Assembly: GCF_018474025.1 (NCBI RefSeq)
Contig: NZ_JAHCTA010000001.1
Span: 434,001 to 498,000 of the forward strand
Reading direction: 5' to 3'
DNA length: 64,000 bases
Source: Alteromonas oceanisediminis
GTDB taxonomy: Bacteria; Pseudomonadota; Gammaproteobacteria; Enterobacterales; Alteromonadaceae
Positions within the stretch are counted from its first letter, which is position 1; every line of letters starts with the position of its first letter. The notes under the pieces were generated by a model. It saw only the letters and a list, made by a program, of their open reading frames with translations, made no database searches and had not been told where the DNA came from. Shown here in pieces: positions 53,886 to 63,997 of this stretch. The position numbers and the translations under genes were made by a program.

Positions 53886-55625
53886 CTAACATGGTTGGAG
53901 TGCCTCGACCATTAATTGAACAGAAGATTTTCCGCGAAAGGTGTTAACGGAAAGCTTATACGCAATTTTAGCCAACTTTGCTGATAAATTCGGCCAAATA
54001 GCGGTATCTACATTAAAAGCAATCGCATCAACATGATTGCCGTTGGGTGTTTCCAACACCAGTTTAAGATGCTTCTCGCCGATAATACGTTGGTTAACTA
54101 AAGTAAATGTGCCATCGAATATAGGTTCTTCGAAGCCTTGCCCCCAAGGGCTTTGATACTGAAGCAGTTTAGCGAAATCAATGGATAAGTACTCGTCGCT
54201 TAATTCACCGTCTGATAACACAACACCGGTCTGGAGAATTTCGCCCTGCGATGGCTTCAGCGCCTCAGCAAAAGCCGACGTGAATAGGGCAAGATCCTGT
54301 TTACGAATACTCAAACCCGCCGCCATGGCATGACCACCGAACTTTAGAATTAACGTCGGCGATTGAGTGTGTATCTGTTCCAAAATGTCGCGAACGTGAA
54401 CACCTGAAATCGAACGAGCGGAACCTTTTAGGGTATCATCGCTCTCTTCTGCAAATACGATGGCAGGACGAGCGAACTTATCTTTTAAGCGCCCCGCAAC
54501 AATACCAATAACACCCGCGTGAAAACTTTCTTCATACACCACTAAGCCCAATGGCAACTGAGCATCATTGAACTGTAATGACTCTACTGCGGCCTGAGCC
54601 TCAATTTGCATTGAGCTTTCGATCGACTTGCGTTCATGGTTGAGTCGATCCAGCTCGCCAGCCAAGGTGCGCGCACTCGAGTCGTCGCCAGCCAGCAAAC
54701 ACGCGATACCTAACGACATATCGTCCAACCGACCCGCAGCATTAAGCCTGGGACCAATCACAAACCCCAAGTCGGTCGATGTCAGCGACTTAGCCTCGCG
54801 CCCTGCCACGTCGATTAATGCGGTCAGGCCGGGGCGACAGCGCCCAGCACGAATGCGTTGCAGCCCTTGATGTACCAAAACCCGGTTGTTTTGATCAAGT
54901 GGAACCACATCGGCAACGGTGCCAACAGCGACTAAATCCAGATAGTTTGCCAAGTTTGGTAGCGGGATTTGCTGGTTTGCAAACCAATCTCTGCGTTGCA
55001 GCTCGGCACGCAGAGCCAATAACACGTAAAATGCAACACCAACACCTGCAAGCATTTTGGACGGGAAACCGCAATCTGCCTGATTTGGATTCACAATCGC
55101 GTTAGCGGGCGGCAGTTGTTGGCCTGGCAGGTGGTGGTCCGTGACAATCACCTTGATACCTAGGCTTTGCGCATGCGCCACACCGGCAATACAAGAAATA
55201 CCGTTGTCGACTGTGATAATGAGTTCAGCGCCACGCTCAGCGGCGATATCAACCAGCGGTGGTGTCAGGCCATAGCCATATTCAAACCGGTTAGGCACCA
55301 GATGATCAACGTGCTTAGCGCCCATTTCGGTTAGTGCGAGCAAACACAATGCGGTGCTCGTGGCACCGTCGGCATCAAAATCACCAACGATAAGAATTTT
55401 CGATTGTGTTGTTAGCGCATCTATTAGGATATCGATAGCAGTATCAATACCTTTCATCTTTGCGTAGTTCGCCAGATTGGTCGCACTGCAATCCAGAGAC
55501 TCTGACGATTCAACACCACGATTTAAATAGATGTTTTCCAGCACAGGGTGCAAAGCAAGCTGGCGCAGCCATTGCGGGCGCTTGTCAGGTGCATGAAATT
55601 GACGACGAACAATAGTGCAGGACAT
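53886..55625 (-). CDS. recJ: Single-stranded-DNA-specific 5'-3' exonuclease RecJ
   Basis: The 579-residue DHH-family nuclease works in RecF-pathway recombination and mismatch repair. Motifs are LIVGDFDADGATSTAL (metal), ITVDNGISCIAG, VTDHHLPG (DHH) and the DHHA1 motif LKFGGHAMAAGLSI, followed by an OB-fold. Length is normal. The start lies 12 bases after the T-run of the dsbC terminator with only a weak GAG ribosome site, so its own expression signal is cramped. Confidence 0.96.
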   Translation of the reverse strand: MSCTIVRRQFHAPDKRPQWLRQLALHPVLENIYLNRGVESSESLDCSATNLANYAKMKGIDTAIDILIDALTTQSKILIVGDFDADGATSTALCLLALTEMGAKHVDHLVPNRFEYGYGLTPPLVDIAAERGAELIITVDNGISCIAGVAHAQSLGIKVIVTDHHLPGQQLPPANAIVNPNQADCGFPSKMLAGVGVAFYVLLALRAELQRRDWFANQQIPLPNLANYLDLVAVGTVADVVPLDQNNRVLVHQGLQRIRAGRCRPGLTALIDVAGREAKSLTSTDLGFVIGPRLNAAGRLDDMSLGIACLLAGDDSSARTLAGELDRLNHERKSIESSMQIEAQAAVESLQFNDAQLPLGLVVYEESFHAGVIGIVAGRLKDKFARPAIVFAEESDDTLKGSARSISGVHVRDILEQIHTQSPTLILKFGGHAMAAGLSIRKQDLALFTSAFAEALKPSQGEILQTGVVLSDGELSDEYLSIDFAKLLQYQSPWGQGFEEPIFDGTFTLVNQRIIGEKHLKLVLETPNGNHVDAIAFNVDTAIWPNLSAKLAKIAYKLSVNTFRGKSSVQLMVEALQPC

Positions 55626-55636
55626 ATCTCAGATTC

Positions 55637-55670
55637 AAAAAAGCGCATAAGGTAATAATACCTCATGCGC
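55637..55670 (-). terminator. Intrinsic terminator between dsbC and recJ
   Basis: On the minus strand GCGCATGAGGTA and TACCTTATGCGC form a 12-position stem with one mismatch around a short TTAT loop and run into six T. It is 25 bases after the dsbC stop and ends 12 bases before the recJ start. Confidence 0.9.
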
Positions 55671-55694
55671 CATCATTTGTGGCAGTTTTAGCCG

Positions 55695-56414
55695 TTATGA
55701 ATTGTCTTTTATTGCCTGTTCAAGCATTTTGGCAGGTTGGTAGCCTGGCACAACGGTGCCATTGGGCATGATGATATTAGGCGTACCCGTTACCCCAATT
55801 TTTTGACCAAAACGATACTGTTCTGCGACTTGATTGGCGCATTTGGCTGGCGTAACAGAGTCGCCTAACTTCGCATCGGTCATCGCCTTTTGAGGATTTT
55901 CAGCACACCATACAGACACCATATCCTGATACCCTTCACTGTTCAGACCGGCGCGAGGAAATGCGAAATAACGCACGGTAATGCCTAGGTCATTATAATC
56001 TTCAATTTCACGATGTAGCTTGCGACAGTAGCCACAGGTAATATCGGTGAAAATACTCACCACGTACTTTTCATTCTGTGCTTTGAAATCAATCGTGGAA
56101 CCTTCAAACTCGGCTAATCCATCAAGTCGAATACGACTCATCGCCACTTCGGTTTCGTTGCGAAGCCCCTCATCCAGATTGTAGATATTAGCGCGTAGAA
56201 GATACTGGCCATCATCGCTGGCATAAAATAGCCCACGAGCTGTGTTCAACTGCAAGAGACCAGGCACGGGTGACTCAGCGACAGACGTCACAGGAAAGCC
56301 AATTTGCGCTTCCACTTTTTGCTTCACAACATCGAGCGTGTCTTGTGCGTGACTCATCACGACGCTCGTTAAACTCACTGCCGCAATGGCTAATTTTACT
56401 AAAACTGATTTCAC
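55695..56414 (-). CDS. dsbC: Thiol:disulfide interchange protein DsbC
   Basis: The 239-residue precursor has a signal peptide (about residues 1-23), an N-terminal dimerisation domain (about 25-85) and a thioredoxin domain with the active site CGYC (Cys127/Cys130) and cis-Pro loop TGTPNI. It isomerises wrong disulfides in periplasmic proteins, kept reduced by DsbD. The start is GTG with GAGAGAG upstream. It is between xerD and recJ, the standard xerD-dsbC-recJ order. Confidence 0.95.
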   Translation of the reverse strand: MKSVLVKLAIAAVSLTSVVMSHAQDTLDVVKQKVEAQIGFPVTSVAESPVPGLLQLNTARGLFYASDDGQYLLRANIYNLDEGLRNETEVAMSRIRLDGLAEFEGSTIDFKAQNEKYVVSIFTDITCGYCRKLHREIEDYNDLGITVRYFAFPRAGLNSEGYQDMVSVWCAENPQKAMTDAKLGDSVTPAKCANQVAEQYRFGQKIGVTGTPNIIMPNGTVVPGYQPAKMLEQAIKDNS

Positions 56415-56561
56415 AACAACTCTCTCTCGTAGATAGAAAATGCTTTTACCACATCACCACAGTTATTCGTCTTTGCATTGACCGCCTCGAAGGCAAATTG
56501 ATTTCATGCGTCACGGTAAGCTGAGAATGGTAACAAACCCGAGCATACCAACCAACGCCTT

Positions 56562-57485
56562 TTAGCCACGCGGATGGTGTTGCGCGATGACTGACTGGAG
56601 CCGCTCTTTTGCCACGTGTGTATAAATTTGAGTGGTAGACAAATCTGTATGACCCAGCAACATTTGTACGACCCGCAAATCTGCACCATGGTTCAATAAG
56701 TGCGTTGCAAAGGCGTGACGCAACGTGTGTGGTGACAGATGGCTGTTGATACCAGCACGTTGAGCATAGTGTTTGATGCGGTGCCAAAACGTTTGGCGGG
56801 TCATTTGCCGGCCCCGTCGGCTGGGAAAAACAATGTCCGACGGACGATTTAACAGCATGCCTCGCATCTGCTTGATGTACATTTCCAATGTGTCGACTGC
56901 TGCTTCACCCAGTGGCACCAATCGTTCCTTGTTCCCTTTGCCGGTCACTCTAACGACGCCCTGTTGCAAGCTAATCTGAGACAATTGTAAGCTGATCAGC
57001 TCAGTCACGCGCAACCCCGTCGCATAGAGCACCTCTAACATCGCTTTATCACGACACTCAACTGGATCATCGTCTAGCGGCGCAGCGAGCAACGCATCAA
57101 CGTCAGTTTCGCTGAGCGTTTTTGGCAATGACACGCCTATCTTGGGGTTGGTTAAATCGGTGAGAGGATTGCCTGCAGCCTGCCCAGTGGAAATCGCGTG
57201 TAAGTAAAAAGCGCGCAGCGCACTGAGCGCTCGGCTTGTACTACGCTGACTCAGTTGCTGTTTGAGTCGATAGCCTAAATACCGCTGAATATCGTCGCGA
57301 TCCACCGCGAATAGGTCATCATTGCTGCTCTCATCACGGCTTAAAAATAATGCAAAGTGGGTTAAATCACGGCGGTAAGCTTGTTGTGTATTGCTACTTA
57401 ACCCCTTTTCGAGCCATAGCATTTGAATAAAAAGTTCGATGGCATCTGCTGCCGCTGGCGGCACCCTGCCTTTACTTGAAGCCAC
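56562..57485 (-). CDS. xerD: Site-specific tyrosine recombinase XerD
   Basis: The 307-residue protein has an N-terminal SAM-like core-binding domain (about 15-100) and a catalytic domain. Seen are ATGLRVTELISL (Arg), the lysine beta-hairpin VRVTGKGNKERLVPLG, HTLRHAFATHLLNHGADLR (HxxR), LLGHTDLSTTQ (His) and the nucleophile Tyr in TQIYTHV. With XerC it resolves chromosome dimers at dif. The start is GTG and overlaps the end of djlA by 14 bases. It is a core gene, not part of a mobile element. Confidence 0.96.
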   Translation of the reverse strand: MASSKGRVPPAAADAIELFIQMLWLEKGLSSNTQQAYRRDLTHFALFLSRDESSNDDLFAVDRDDIQRYLGYRLKQQLSQRSTSRALSALRAFYLHAISTGQAAGNPLTDLTNPKIGVSLPKTLSETDVDALLAAPLDDDPVECRDKAMLEVLYATGLRVTELISLQLSQISLQQGVVRVTGKGNKERLVPLGEAAVDTLEMYIKQMRGMLLNRPSDIVFPSRRGRQMTRQTFWHRIKHYAQRAGINSHLSPHTLRHAFATHLLNHGADLRVVQMLLGHTDLSTTQIYTHVAKERLQSVIAQHHPRG

Positions 57486-58356
57486 GTTTATCCTTGATCA
57501 GCTCATAGGCTGCTTGAATGTCCTGAGCTTTCGCTTTTGCGATTTTCATGGCCTGCTCAGGTAATCCCTTTGACATCAACTTGTCGGGATGGTGAGTCGC
57601 CATCAGTTTTCGGTAGGTTTTTTTCACCGCAGCGTCATCTGCATCCGGTGAGACACCGAGTATTTTATGCGCATCAGCGAGGCGGGCAGTATCAGTATAG
57701 GCACCTGTCCCGCTCTGCTGGCGGTATTGCCGGTGCGATTGATGGCGCGCATTGCTGTAATGAGAGCGCTGCTGATCATGCTGCTGACGAAAACGTATTT
57801 CTGCTTCGTACATAGATATCAAATAATCGAGGTCTCGGCGCTTGAACCCGAGAGAGTCCGCAACTTTCGCCAGCACATTCATCTCAGGTGCAGTAAGATT
57901 ACCATCCGAAAAAGCAGACTGGATAAGGATTTCCAGAAAAATCTGCAAAATGTCGCGTCGCCCATGACAAGACTCAACGAATTCCCGAATGCTGTCGTGG
58001 ATCGGATAATCCGCCGCTTTGCCCTCTCGAAAAGCATCCTGTGCCGTTTGCCTATCTTCACCGGTCAATTGCATTTCATCCATCAGGCGCGTTGCTACCG
58101 CAATTTCAGAGGTCGTAACGGCACCATCAGCTTTCGCAAGGTGCCCTAACGATGCAAACAAGGTGTGAAAAAAAATGGCCTGCTTTTTAAAACTCTGCGT
58201 GTCCGTAAAGAATCGGCCGAAACCGCCCATTTGGCTAAAATCCTGACTGTAGCCCTTGTCAAAAAAATGACCGACAATCAAACCGATGATGGCCCCCGGC
58301 AGCTTAAATGCTGCTGCGCCAATAATGACACCAATGATTTTACCCCAGTATGCCAT
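57472..58356 (-). CDS. djlA: Membrane-anchored co-chaperone DjlA
   Basis: The 294-residue protein has an N-terminal membrane segment with glycine-rich dimer motif (IIGVIIGAAAFKLPGAIIGLIVG). A TerB-like helical domain (about 45-180) and a C-terminal J domain (about 225-294) follow, with YRKLMATHHPDKL containing the HPD triad that stimulates DnaK. The ATG at 58356 follows AAGG and gives the usual MAYWGK; a start five codons earlier lacks a site. The gene is divergent from lptD, as in E. coli. Confidence 0.95.
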   Translation of the reverse strand: MAYWGKIIGVIIGAAAFKLPGAIIGLIVGHFFDKGYSQDFSQMGGFGRFFTDTQSFKKQAIFFHTLFASLGHLAKADGAVTTSEIAVATRLMDEMQLTGEDRQTAQDAFREGKAADYPIHDSIREFVESCHGRRDILQIFLEILIQSAFSDGNLTAPEMNVLAKVADSLGFKRRDLDYLISMYEAEIRFRQQHDQQRSHYSNARHQSHRQYRQQSGTGAYTDTARLADAHKILGVSPDADDAAVKKTYRKLMATHHPDKLMSKGLPEQAMKIAKAKAQDIQAAYELIKDKRGFK

Positions 58357-58636
58357 AGCCAACCTTTGCATGAAGTTTGTTAAATGCTAACCGATTGCGA
58401 TCCACAAAAGAAGCGACGCAACTGAAGATCATGTTGTGGTAACTGCAACGCCGCTTGCGTCAGGAACTTCACGAGCGCAGCACCGTTTCTCGCCTTATTT
58501 TGATTTATTTTGACGCGCTGCTTGGTAATTGATGCCTAAACACTTAAAATCGTGACATTGTTCGATACAATAGGCACAGTGCTGGTAATAAGCGCTGCCT
58601 GTTTAATTTTTTGTTTCGGTTTAGAGCGACAATGTC

Positions 58637-60856
58637 TTGAGTTCCTTGTACAAATCATCCGCGTTTCTTGTCGCACTGCTCCCAGCAGCCGCTGCTGCTC
58701 AAGACCCATTGGATTTTTGCGCGGTTCAGCCGATCAGTTTCGATAGTGATCAGTTAACTAAAAATGGTGAAGTGATCGTGCGCTCAGTGAACGCAGTCGT
58801 TGCTGAAAATCAATCGGCTATGTTCGATGGTGATGTTGATATCACTACCGAGCGAGCAGTGATCAGCGCGGCGAAAGCGCGTATTGAGAATAATGGCCGA
58901 ACGGTTTATGCCGAAGGCGACGTGACATTTCAAAATCCTGAGATAAAAGTTAACAGCGAATCGGTAGATCTCGATTCAACGACACAGAAATTGAACCTAG
59001 TTGACACTCAATATCAACTCACGGGGTTTGTTGGCCACGGCGCTGCGGACAATATTTCAGTCGATGCGCAATCAGGCGTGGTGCTTCAAGACGTGAGTTT
59101 TACCACCTGCCCTCTTGGCGATGAAGACTGGCAAATCCGCGCCAGCGAGATCAGTATTGAAAAAGGCTCAAACCGAGGCGAAGCGCGTAATACGCGGTTT
59201 TATCTGGGCGAAGTGCCCGTTTTCTATTTACCTTATTTTGCCTTTCCTGTAAGCAACCAGCGGCAGACCGGTCTGCTGTTCCCAAATATAACCAGTTCAA
59301 GCGCCACTGGGGTTGATATTGAACAACCCTTTTACTGGAATATTGCACCGAATTACGATTTAACCTTATCACCTCGCCTGATGACCGAGCGTGGAATTCA
59401 GCTAAAGAGTGAGTTTAGGTATTTACAAAAGACCGGGTACGGTAGTGTCAATGTAGAATATTTGCCCAGTGATGATGACTTAGCGTCAGATGATGACGAC
59501 AGATACTTCTACCGCGTTTTCCATCAGGGTCAACTGTCACAAAACTGGCAGCTTAATATCGACTTTAACGGGTTAAGCGATGACAACTATATTGTTGACC
59601 TCGGCTCTGATTTTTACAATCGCGCCGACACGCATCTCTATCGCACGCTGGGTGTTAGCTACTACACACCCTCACTTGATTTTACCGCGCAGCTTCGCGA
59701 CTTTGAGATTATTGGCGACCACCCGGATACCTACCGCGCGCTGCCTGAAACCAAACTTGAATACCGGGCAGATTTGACGCAGTACCTGAACTTGCGAGTT
59801 AACTCAGAGCTAGCGTATTTTGACAATACGTCTGAAACGGCACCGACTGCGTTGCGCTGGCATGTCGCTCCTACGTTAGCGCTACCGTATCAGCGCCAAT
59901 GGGGTGAGTTGCTTGCAGAGGCGAGTATTCTCAACACATATTATCAACAGGACAACGTTGAAAATACGTCTTTGTCCGAGGAAGTTAATCGCACATTGGG
60001 ACAACTGCGACTGTACGGTAATGTGGTGTTTGAACGGGAGCAGCAATGGGCAGGTCAACGTTCCACACTCACCTTCGAGCCTCAGTTTCAATACTTATAC
60101 ACTAGCTTCGAACAGCAAACCGATATTGGTATGTACGATACGACTTTGTTACTGAATGATGTTGATGGTTTATTTCGGGGGCAGGAATTTACCGGGCTTG
60201 ACCGCATCAGTGATAATAATCAGATTACATTGGGTGTCACTAGCCGTTTATTGGATGCATCCAACCGGGAACAATTTGTTTTTAGCGTCGGCCAGATATT
60301 TTATCTAAGCGACAATAAAGTCATCGCGGCAGCCAAAGATCGTGATAGTTCAGCCGTTGCCGCCGAGCTTGACTGGCGAATTAGCGACCACTGGATCGCG
60401 CATACCGATGTGCAGGTTACCACCGAGTCAGATCGTGTTGAGCGCAGCAGCGTAGCGCTTGAATATCGACATGATGAAGACAGTCTGGTTCAGCTTAGTC
60501 ATCGCTTTGTGCGTAACCTTTCCGGTGAACAAATCGACCAAATCGGACTCTCAGCCAGTTGGCCGATTGCCGAAAATTGGCATTGGGTGGGCCGTTACTA
60601 TCGCGATTTGAACTTAAGTCGAAGTATTGAATCTTACTTCGGGTTACAATATGAATCATGCTGTTGGGCTGTGCGCGTCGTGGCGCAGCGTCACCTAAGC
60701 AACCGATTTGACCGCAGTGGTAGCCAACGAATCGATGAGTTTGACTCAGGCGTATCGCTGCAATTTATTTTTAAAGGCATTGGTGGTCAGAAAAGCAGCC
60801 GATCGATGCTTGAAGATGGGATGTTTGGCTACCGACAACCCTATGTGTTGAATTAA
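58637..60856 (+). CDS. lptD: LPS-assembly protein LptD
   Basis: The 739-residue precursor has a signal peptide (about residues 1-21), an N-terminal OstA/LptA-like jellyroll (about 45-165, INSESVDLDS-like KVNSESVDLDSTTQKLNLVD) and a 26-strand barrel (PYFAFPVSNQRQTGLLFPNI). Cysteine pairs near the N-terminus (Cys28, Cys139) and the late CC near residue 676 fit the inter-domain disulfides whose formation matures LptD. The start is TTG: an ATG two bases out of frame at 58632 ends at once. SurA, encoded next, assists its folding. Confidence 0.94.
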   Translation: MSSLYKSSAFLVALLPAAAAAQDPLDFCAVQPISFDSDQLTKNGEVIVRSVNAVVAENQSAMFDGDVDITTERAVISAAKARIENNGRTVYAEGDVTFQNPEIKVNSESVDLDSTTQKLNLVDTQYQLTGFVGHGAADNISVDAQSGVVLQDVSFTTCPLGDEDWQIRASEISIEKGSNRGEARNTRFYLGEVPVFYLPYFAFPVSNQRQTGLLFPNITSSSATGVDIEQPFYWNIAPNYDLTLSPRLMTERGIQLKSEFRYLQKTGYGSVNVEYLPSDDDLASDDDDRYFYRVFHQGQLSQNWQLNIDFNGLSDDNYIVDLGSDFYNRADTHLYRTLGVSYYTPSLDFTAQLRDFEIIGDHPDTYRALPETKLEYRADLTQYLNLRVNSELAYFDNTSETAPTALRWHVAPTLALPYQRQWGELLAEASILNTYYQQDNVENTSLSEEVNRTLGQLRLYGNVVFEREQQWAGQRSTLTFEPQFQYLYTSFEQQTDIGMYDTTLLLNDVDGLFRGQEFTGLDRISDNNQITLGVTSRLLDASNREQFVFSVGQIFYLSDNKVIAAAKDRDSSAVAAELDWRISDHWIAHTDVQVTTESDRVERSSVALEYRHDEDSLVQLSHRFVRNLSGEQIDQIGLSASWPIAENWHWVGRYYRDLNLSRSIESYFGLQYESCCWAVRVVAQRHLSNRFDRSGSQRIDEFDSGVSLQFIFKGIGGQKSSRSMLEDGMFGYRQPYVLN

Positions 60857-60878
60857 CTGAAAGAGAAATAGTGTTTTT

Positions 60879-62183
60879 ATGATAAAGCCGTTATTACTGT
60901 CTGCCATTTTGCTCATGGGCACAGCCGCGTTTAGCCCTTCTGCCCACTCTCAAGAAGTGGCGTTGGATAGTGTCGCTGTTATCGTCGATCAGGGCGTTAT
61001 CCTTGAAAGTGAAGTGCAGGAATTGATTGACACTGTTAAGCGCAATGCGTTGGCCAACAATCAATCTCTCCCTTCCGATCGTGCGCTTCGTACTCAGGCG
61101 ATTGAACGTTTGATCCTCACTAATTTACAAGCCCAAATGGCTGAAAAAATGGGCATCCGTGTCAGTGATCCGCAACTTGATCAAACCATCACGAGTATTG
61201 CTCAAAATGAAGGCATGACGGTTGACCAATTGCGCGAACAAGTCGCCAAAGAAGGGTTAACGTATGAGATGTATCGCGAACAGGTTCGTCAGGAACTGAT
61301 CTCTGGCGAAGTCACTCGTGCAAACGTGCGCCGCCGGATCTATATCACACCGCAGGAAATCGAGACGTTGGTTGACTTGATTGATCAACAAGGTGCTGAA
61401 GAAGCTGAGTATCGCCTTGGCCATATACTGATTGGTTTCCCCGTTGGCGCGACTGATGAAGATATCGCTGACGCCAAAGATCGAGCGGCGAAAGTGCTTG
61501 AACTGTTAGAAAGCGGCTCAGATTTCGGCAAAATTGCGTTAGCTTCCTCCTCTGGTGCCGAAGCGTTAGAAGGCGGTGATATGGGCTGGATGAACATCAA
61601 TGCTATGCCGACTTTATTTGCTGAAGCAGTGCAGTCTAAACGCGAAGGCGAATTGGTAGGCCCGATTCGAAGCGGCGCAGGTTTCCATATATTAAAGGTG
61701 ATGGAAACTCGCGGTATCAATGTGGTCGAAATTGAAGAAGTGAATGCGCGCCACATTCTTATCAAACCAAGCATTATCCTCAGTGAAGATAAAGCAAAGA
61801 AGATGCTTGAAGATTTCAAACAGCGTGTTATCGACGGTGACGCTGAGTTTGCGGAACTGGCTAAACAGCATTCCGTTGACCCGGGTTCAGCGTTGCGTGG
61901 TGGTGAACTGGGCTTTACCGATCCTTCCGCCTATGTTCCTGCTTTCCGTGATGCACTCGCTAAACTGGAGCCGGGCGAGTTCAGTGAACCGGTACGTTCA
62001 GTTCATGGCTGGCATTTGATTCAGCTTATCGATCGCCGCATTGATGATGCAACAGAGCGGAAAAAAGAAGACCGCGCTTATCAGCTTATATTCAACCGAA
62101 AATTTGCCGAAGAGACCGATAACTGGCTGCGTGAAATGCGTGATACCGCTTATATCGAAGTGCTGAATGACGGCAATGTGTAA
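60879..62183 (+). CDS. surA: Periplasmic chaperone/peptidyl-prolyl isomerase SurA
   Basis: The 434-residue precursor has a signal peptide (about residues 1-24), an N-terminal chaperone domain (about 28-170), two parvulin domains (about 175-275 with YRLGHILIGFP, and 288-388 with VNARHILIKPS) and a C-terminal helix. It folds outer-membrane proteins such as LptD. It starts 22 bases after lptD with AAAGAGA upstream, in the conserved lptD-surA-pdxA-rsmA unit. Confidence 0.96.
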   Translation: MIKPLLLSAILLMGTAAFSPSAHSQEVALDSVAVIVDQGVILESEVQELIDTVKRNALANNQSLPSDRALRTQAIERLILTNLQAQMAEKMGIRVSDPQLDQTITSIAQNEGMTVDQLREQVAKEGLTYEMYREQVRQELISGEVTRANVRRRIYITPQEIETLVDLIDQQGAEEAEYRLGHILIGFPVGATDEDIADAKDRAAKVLELLESGSDFGKIALASSSGAEALEGGDMGWMNINAMPTLFAEAVQSKREGELVGPIRSGAGFHILKVMETRGINVVEIEEVNARHILIKPSIILSEDKAKKMLEDFKQRVIDGDAEFAELAKQHSVDPGSALRGGELGFTDPSAYVPAFRDALAKLEPGEFSEPVRSVHGWHLIQLIDRRIDDATERKKEDRAYQLIFNRKFAEETDNWLREMRDTAYIEVLNDGNV

Positions 62184-62192
62184 AGGGCGAGA

Positions 62193-63185
62193 ATGACGAT
62201 TCGAATTGCGATAACGCCGGGAGAACCTGCCGGGATTGGTCCCGACCTTGTGATCAAAATAGCGCAGCAGCAGTGGGATGCTCAATTGGTAGTCTATGCT
62301 GACACAACGATGTTAGCCGAGCGGGCTGAACAACTGGGCGTGCCACTGACGTTGACGCCCTTTTCTATTGATGATCATCGTATACAATCGCCCGGTGAGC
62401 TGTTCGTTCAGCATATTAGTTGCGACAAACCCGTCATTGCCGGGCAACTTGATAGCGATAACGGATATTATGTGGTTGAAACATTGCGTGCGTCCTGTGA
62501 GGCAAATATGCAAGCCACCTGTGATGCCGTTGTCACTGGCCCCGTGCACAAAGGGATCATCAATCAGGCTGGCATCTCATTTTCTGGCCATACCGAATAC
62601 TTTGCGGCACAGTCTAATACCATGGATGTGGTCATGCTGCTGGCCACTGAAGGATTACGCGTGGCACTGGCAACCACTCATATTCCGCTTGAGTATGTGT
62701 CGCGAGCGATTACCAAAGAGCGTTTACATAAAGTCATCCATATTATTAATACCGATTTACGTCTGAAATTTGGTATCGAGAAACCGCGTATTTACGTGTG
62801 TGGCCTCAATCCCCACGCTGGCGAGAACGGGCATCTCGGTAAGGAGGAGATTACTACCATCACTCCGGCACTGGATGAGCTGCGCGCCACTGGCCTCGAT
62901 ATCATTGGCCCACTGCCAGCCGATACCATTTTTCAGCCCAAATATTTAGAGGATGCAGACGTCGTATTGGCCATGTACCACGATCAGGGGTTACCCGTGT
63001 TAAAGTACAAAGGCTTTGGCGCTTCGGTCAACATTACGCTTGGCTTGCCCTTTATTCGAACCTCGGTGGATCACGGTACCGCTTGCGATTTAGCCGGCAG
63101 TGGCGATGTAGACACCGGTAGTATGCAAAAAGCGTTGGCGAAAGCCATTACATTAGCAAAACGCAACGGGCAATCCGACGCATGA
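62193..63185 (+). CDS. pdxA: 4-hydroxythreonine-4-phosphate dehydrogenase
   Basis: The 330-residue NAD-dependent enzyme oxidises 4-phosphohydroxy-L-threonine in vitamin B6 synthesis. [33 protein letters not shown] (metal His), [17 protein letters not shown] and [15 protein letters not shown] (metal His) are conserved. It lies 9 bases after surA and overlaps rsmA by 4 bases. PdxJ at 52.1-52.8 kb catalyses the next condensation. Confidence 0.97.
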   Translation: MTIRIAITPGEPAGIGPDLVIKIAQQQWDAQLVVYADTTMLAERAEQLGVPLTLTPFSIDDHRIQSPGELFVQHISCDKPVIAGQLDSDNGYYVVETLRASCEANMQATCDAVVTGPVHKGIINQAGISFSGHTEYFAAQSNTMDVVMLLATEGLRVALATTHIPLEYVSRAITKERLHKVIHIINTDLRLKFGIEKPRIYVCGLNPHAGENGHLGKEEITTITPALDELRATGLDIIGPLPADTIFQPKYLEDADVVLAMYHDQGLPVLKYKGFGASVNITLGLPFIRTSVDHGTACDLAGSGDVDTGSMQKALAKAITLAKRNGQSDA

Positions 63186-63997
63186 GTAAAACCCATTTAG
63201 GTCATACCGCTCGCAAACGGTTCGGACAGAACTTTTTGCACGATGAATACATTATCGACAAAATCGTTAGCGCGATTGCGCCAACCAATGCCCAGAACTT
63301 AGTTGAGATAGGCCCCGGTCTGGGCGCGCTCACAGAGCCAGTGTGCGAGGTGATTGATGCGCTCACCGTGGTCGAATTAGACAGAGATTTAGCTAAGCGG
63401 TTACGTCAGCATCCGTTTATGCAGTCTAAGCTCACAGTGATAGAAGAAGACGCGCTCAATTTCGATTTTTCAAGCTTGGTCGAAGACGGCAAGAAAATCC
63501 GCGTTTTTGGCAACCTGCCCTACAATATTTCAACGCCATTGATGTTTCATCTTTTCAGTTTCACTGGCTGTATCGCTGATATGCATTTCATGTTGCAACA
63601 AGAAGTGGTTAACCGGTTAGCGGCTGCGCCCAACCATAAGAACTATGGGCGTTTGTCGGTTATGGCACAGTATTATTGCAAAGTGATGCCCGTGTTACCT
63701 GTGCCCCCGACTGCATTCAAGCCAGCCCCTAAAGTGGAGTCCGCGGTGGTAAGGCTAATCCCTTACGAATCTCCGCCAGTGGCTGTTGATAACCTTGAGA
63801 GACTCAATCAGGTAACGGCAATGGCATTTAATCAACGGCGTAAAACGCTGCGTAATAGCCTGAAGGAACTGATTGGGCCTGATGATTGGTCACATTTGAG
63901 TGTGGCTGAGGATCTTCGCGCCGAAAATGTCTCTTTGGCGCAGTTCGCAGAAATGGCTAACTTTGTGGAAAGGAAACGCGATGGTGATCACTCCTGA
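63182..63997 (+). CDS. rsmA: 16S rRNA (adenine-1518/1519-N6)-dimethyltransferase RsmA (KsgA)
   Basis: The 271-residue enzyme is complete. [20 protein letters not shown] starts the domain, [12 protein letters not shown] binds SAM, and [12 protein letters not shown] is the NLPY catalytic motif; [17 protein letters not shown] is in the C-terminal subdomain. It dimethylates two adjacent adenines late in 30S assembly. It overlaps pdxA (ATGA) and, with the next start codon at 63981, also overlaps its successor. Confidence 0.97.
   Translation: MSKTHLGHTARKRFGQNFLHDEYIIDKIVSAIAPTNAQNLVEIGPGLGALTEPVCEVIDALTVVELDRDLAKRLRQHPFMQSKLTVIEEDALNFDFSSLVEDGKKIRVFGNLPYNISTPLMFHLFSFTGCIADMHFMLQQEVVNRLAAAPNHKNYGRLSVMAQYYCKVMPVLPVPPTAFKPAPKVESAVVRLIPYESPPVAVDNLERLNQVTAMAFNQRRKTLRNSLKELIGPDDWSHLSVAEDLRAENVSLAQFAEMANFVERKRDGDHS

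Noticed and set aside
56562-57485. XerD as an island integrase
   Set aside because: Length, motifs and the djlA-xerD-dsbC-recJ setting show it is the core chromosome-dimer recombinase.
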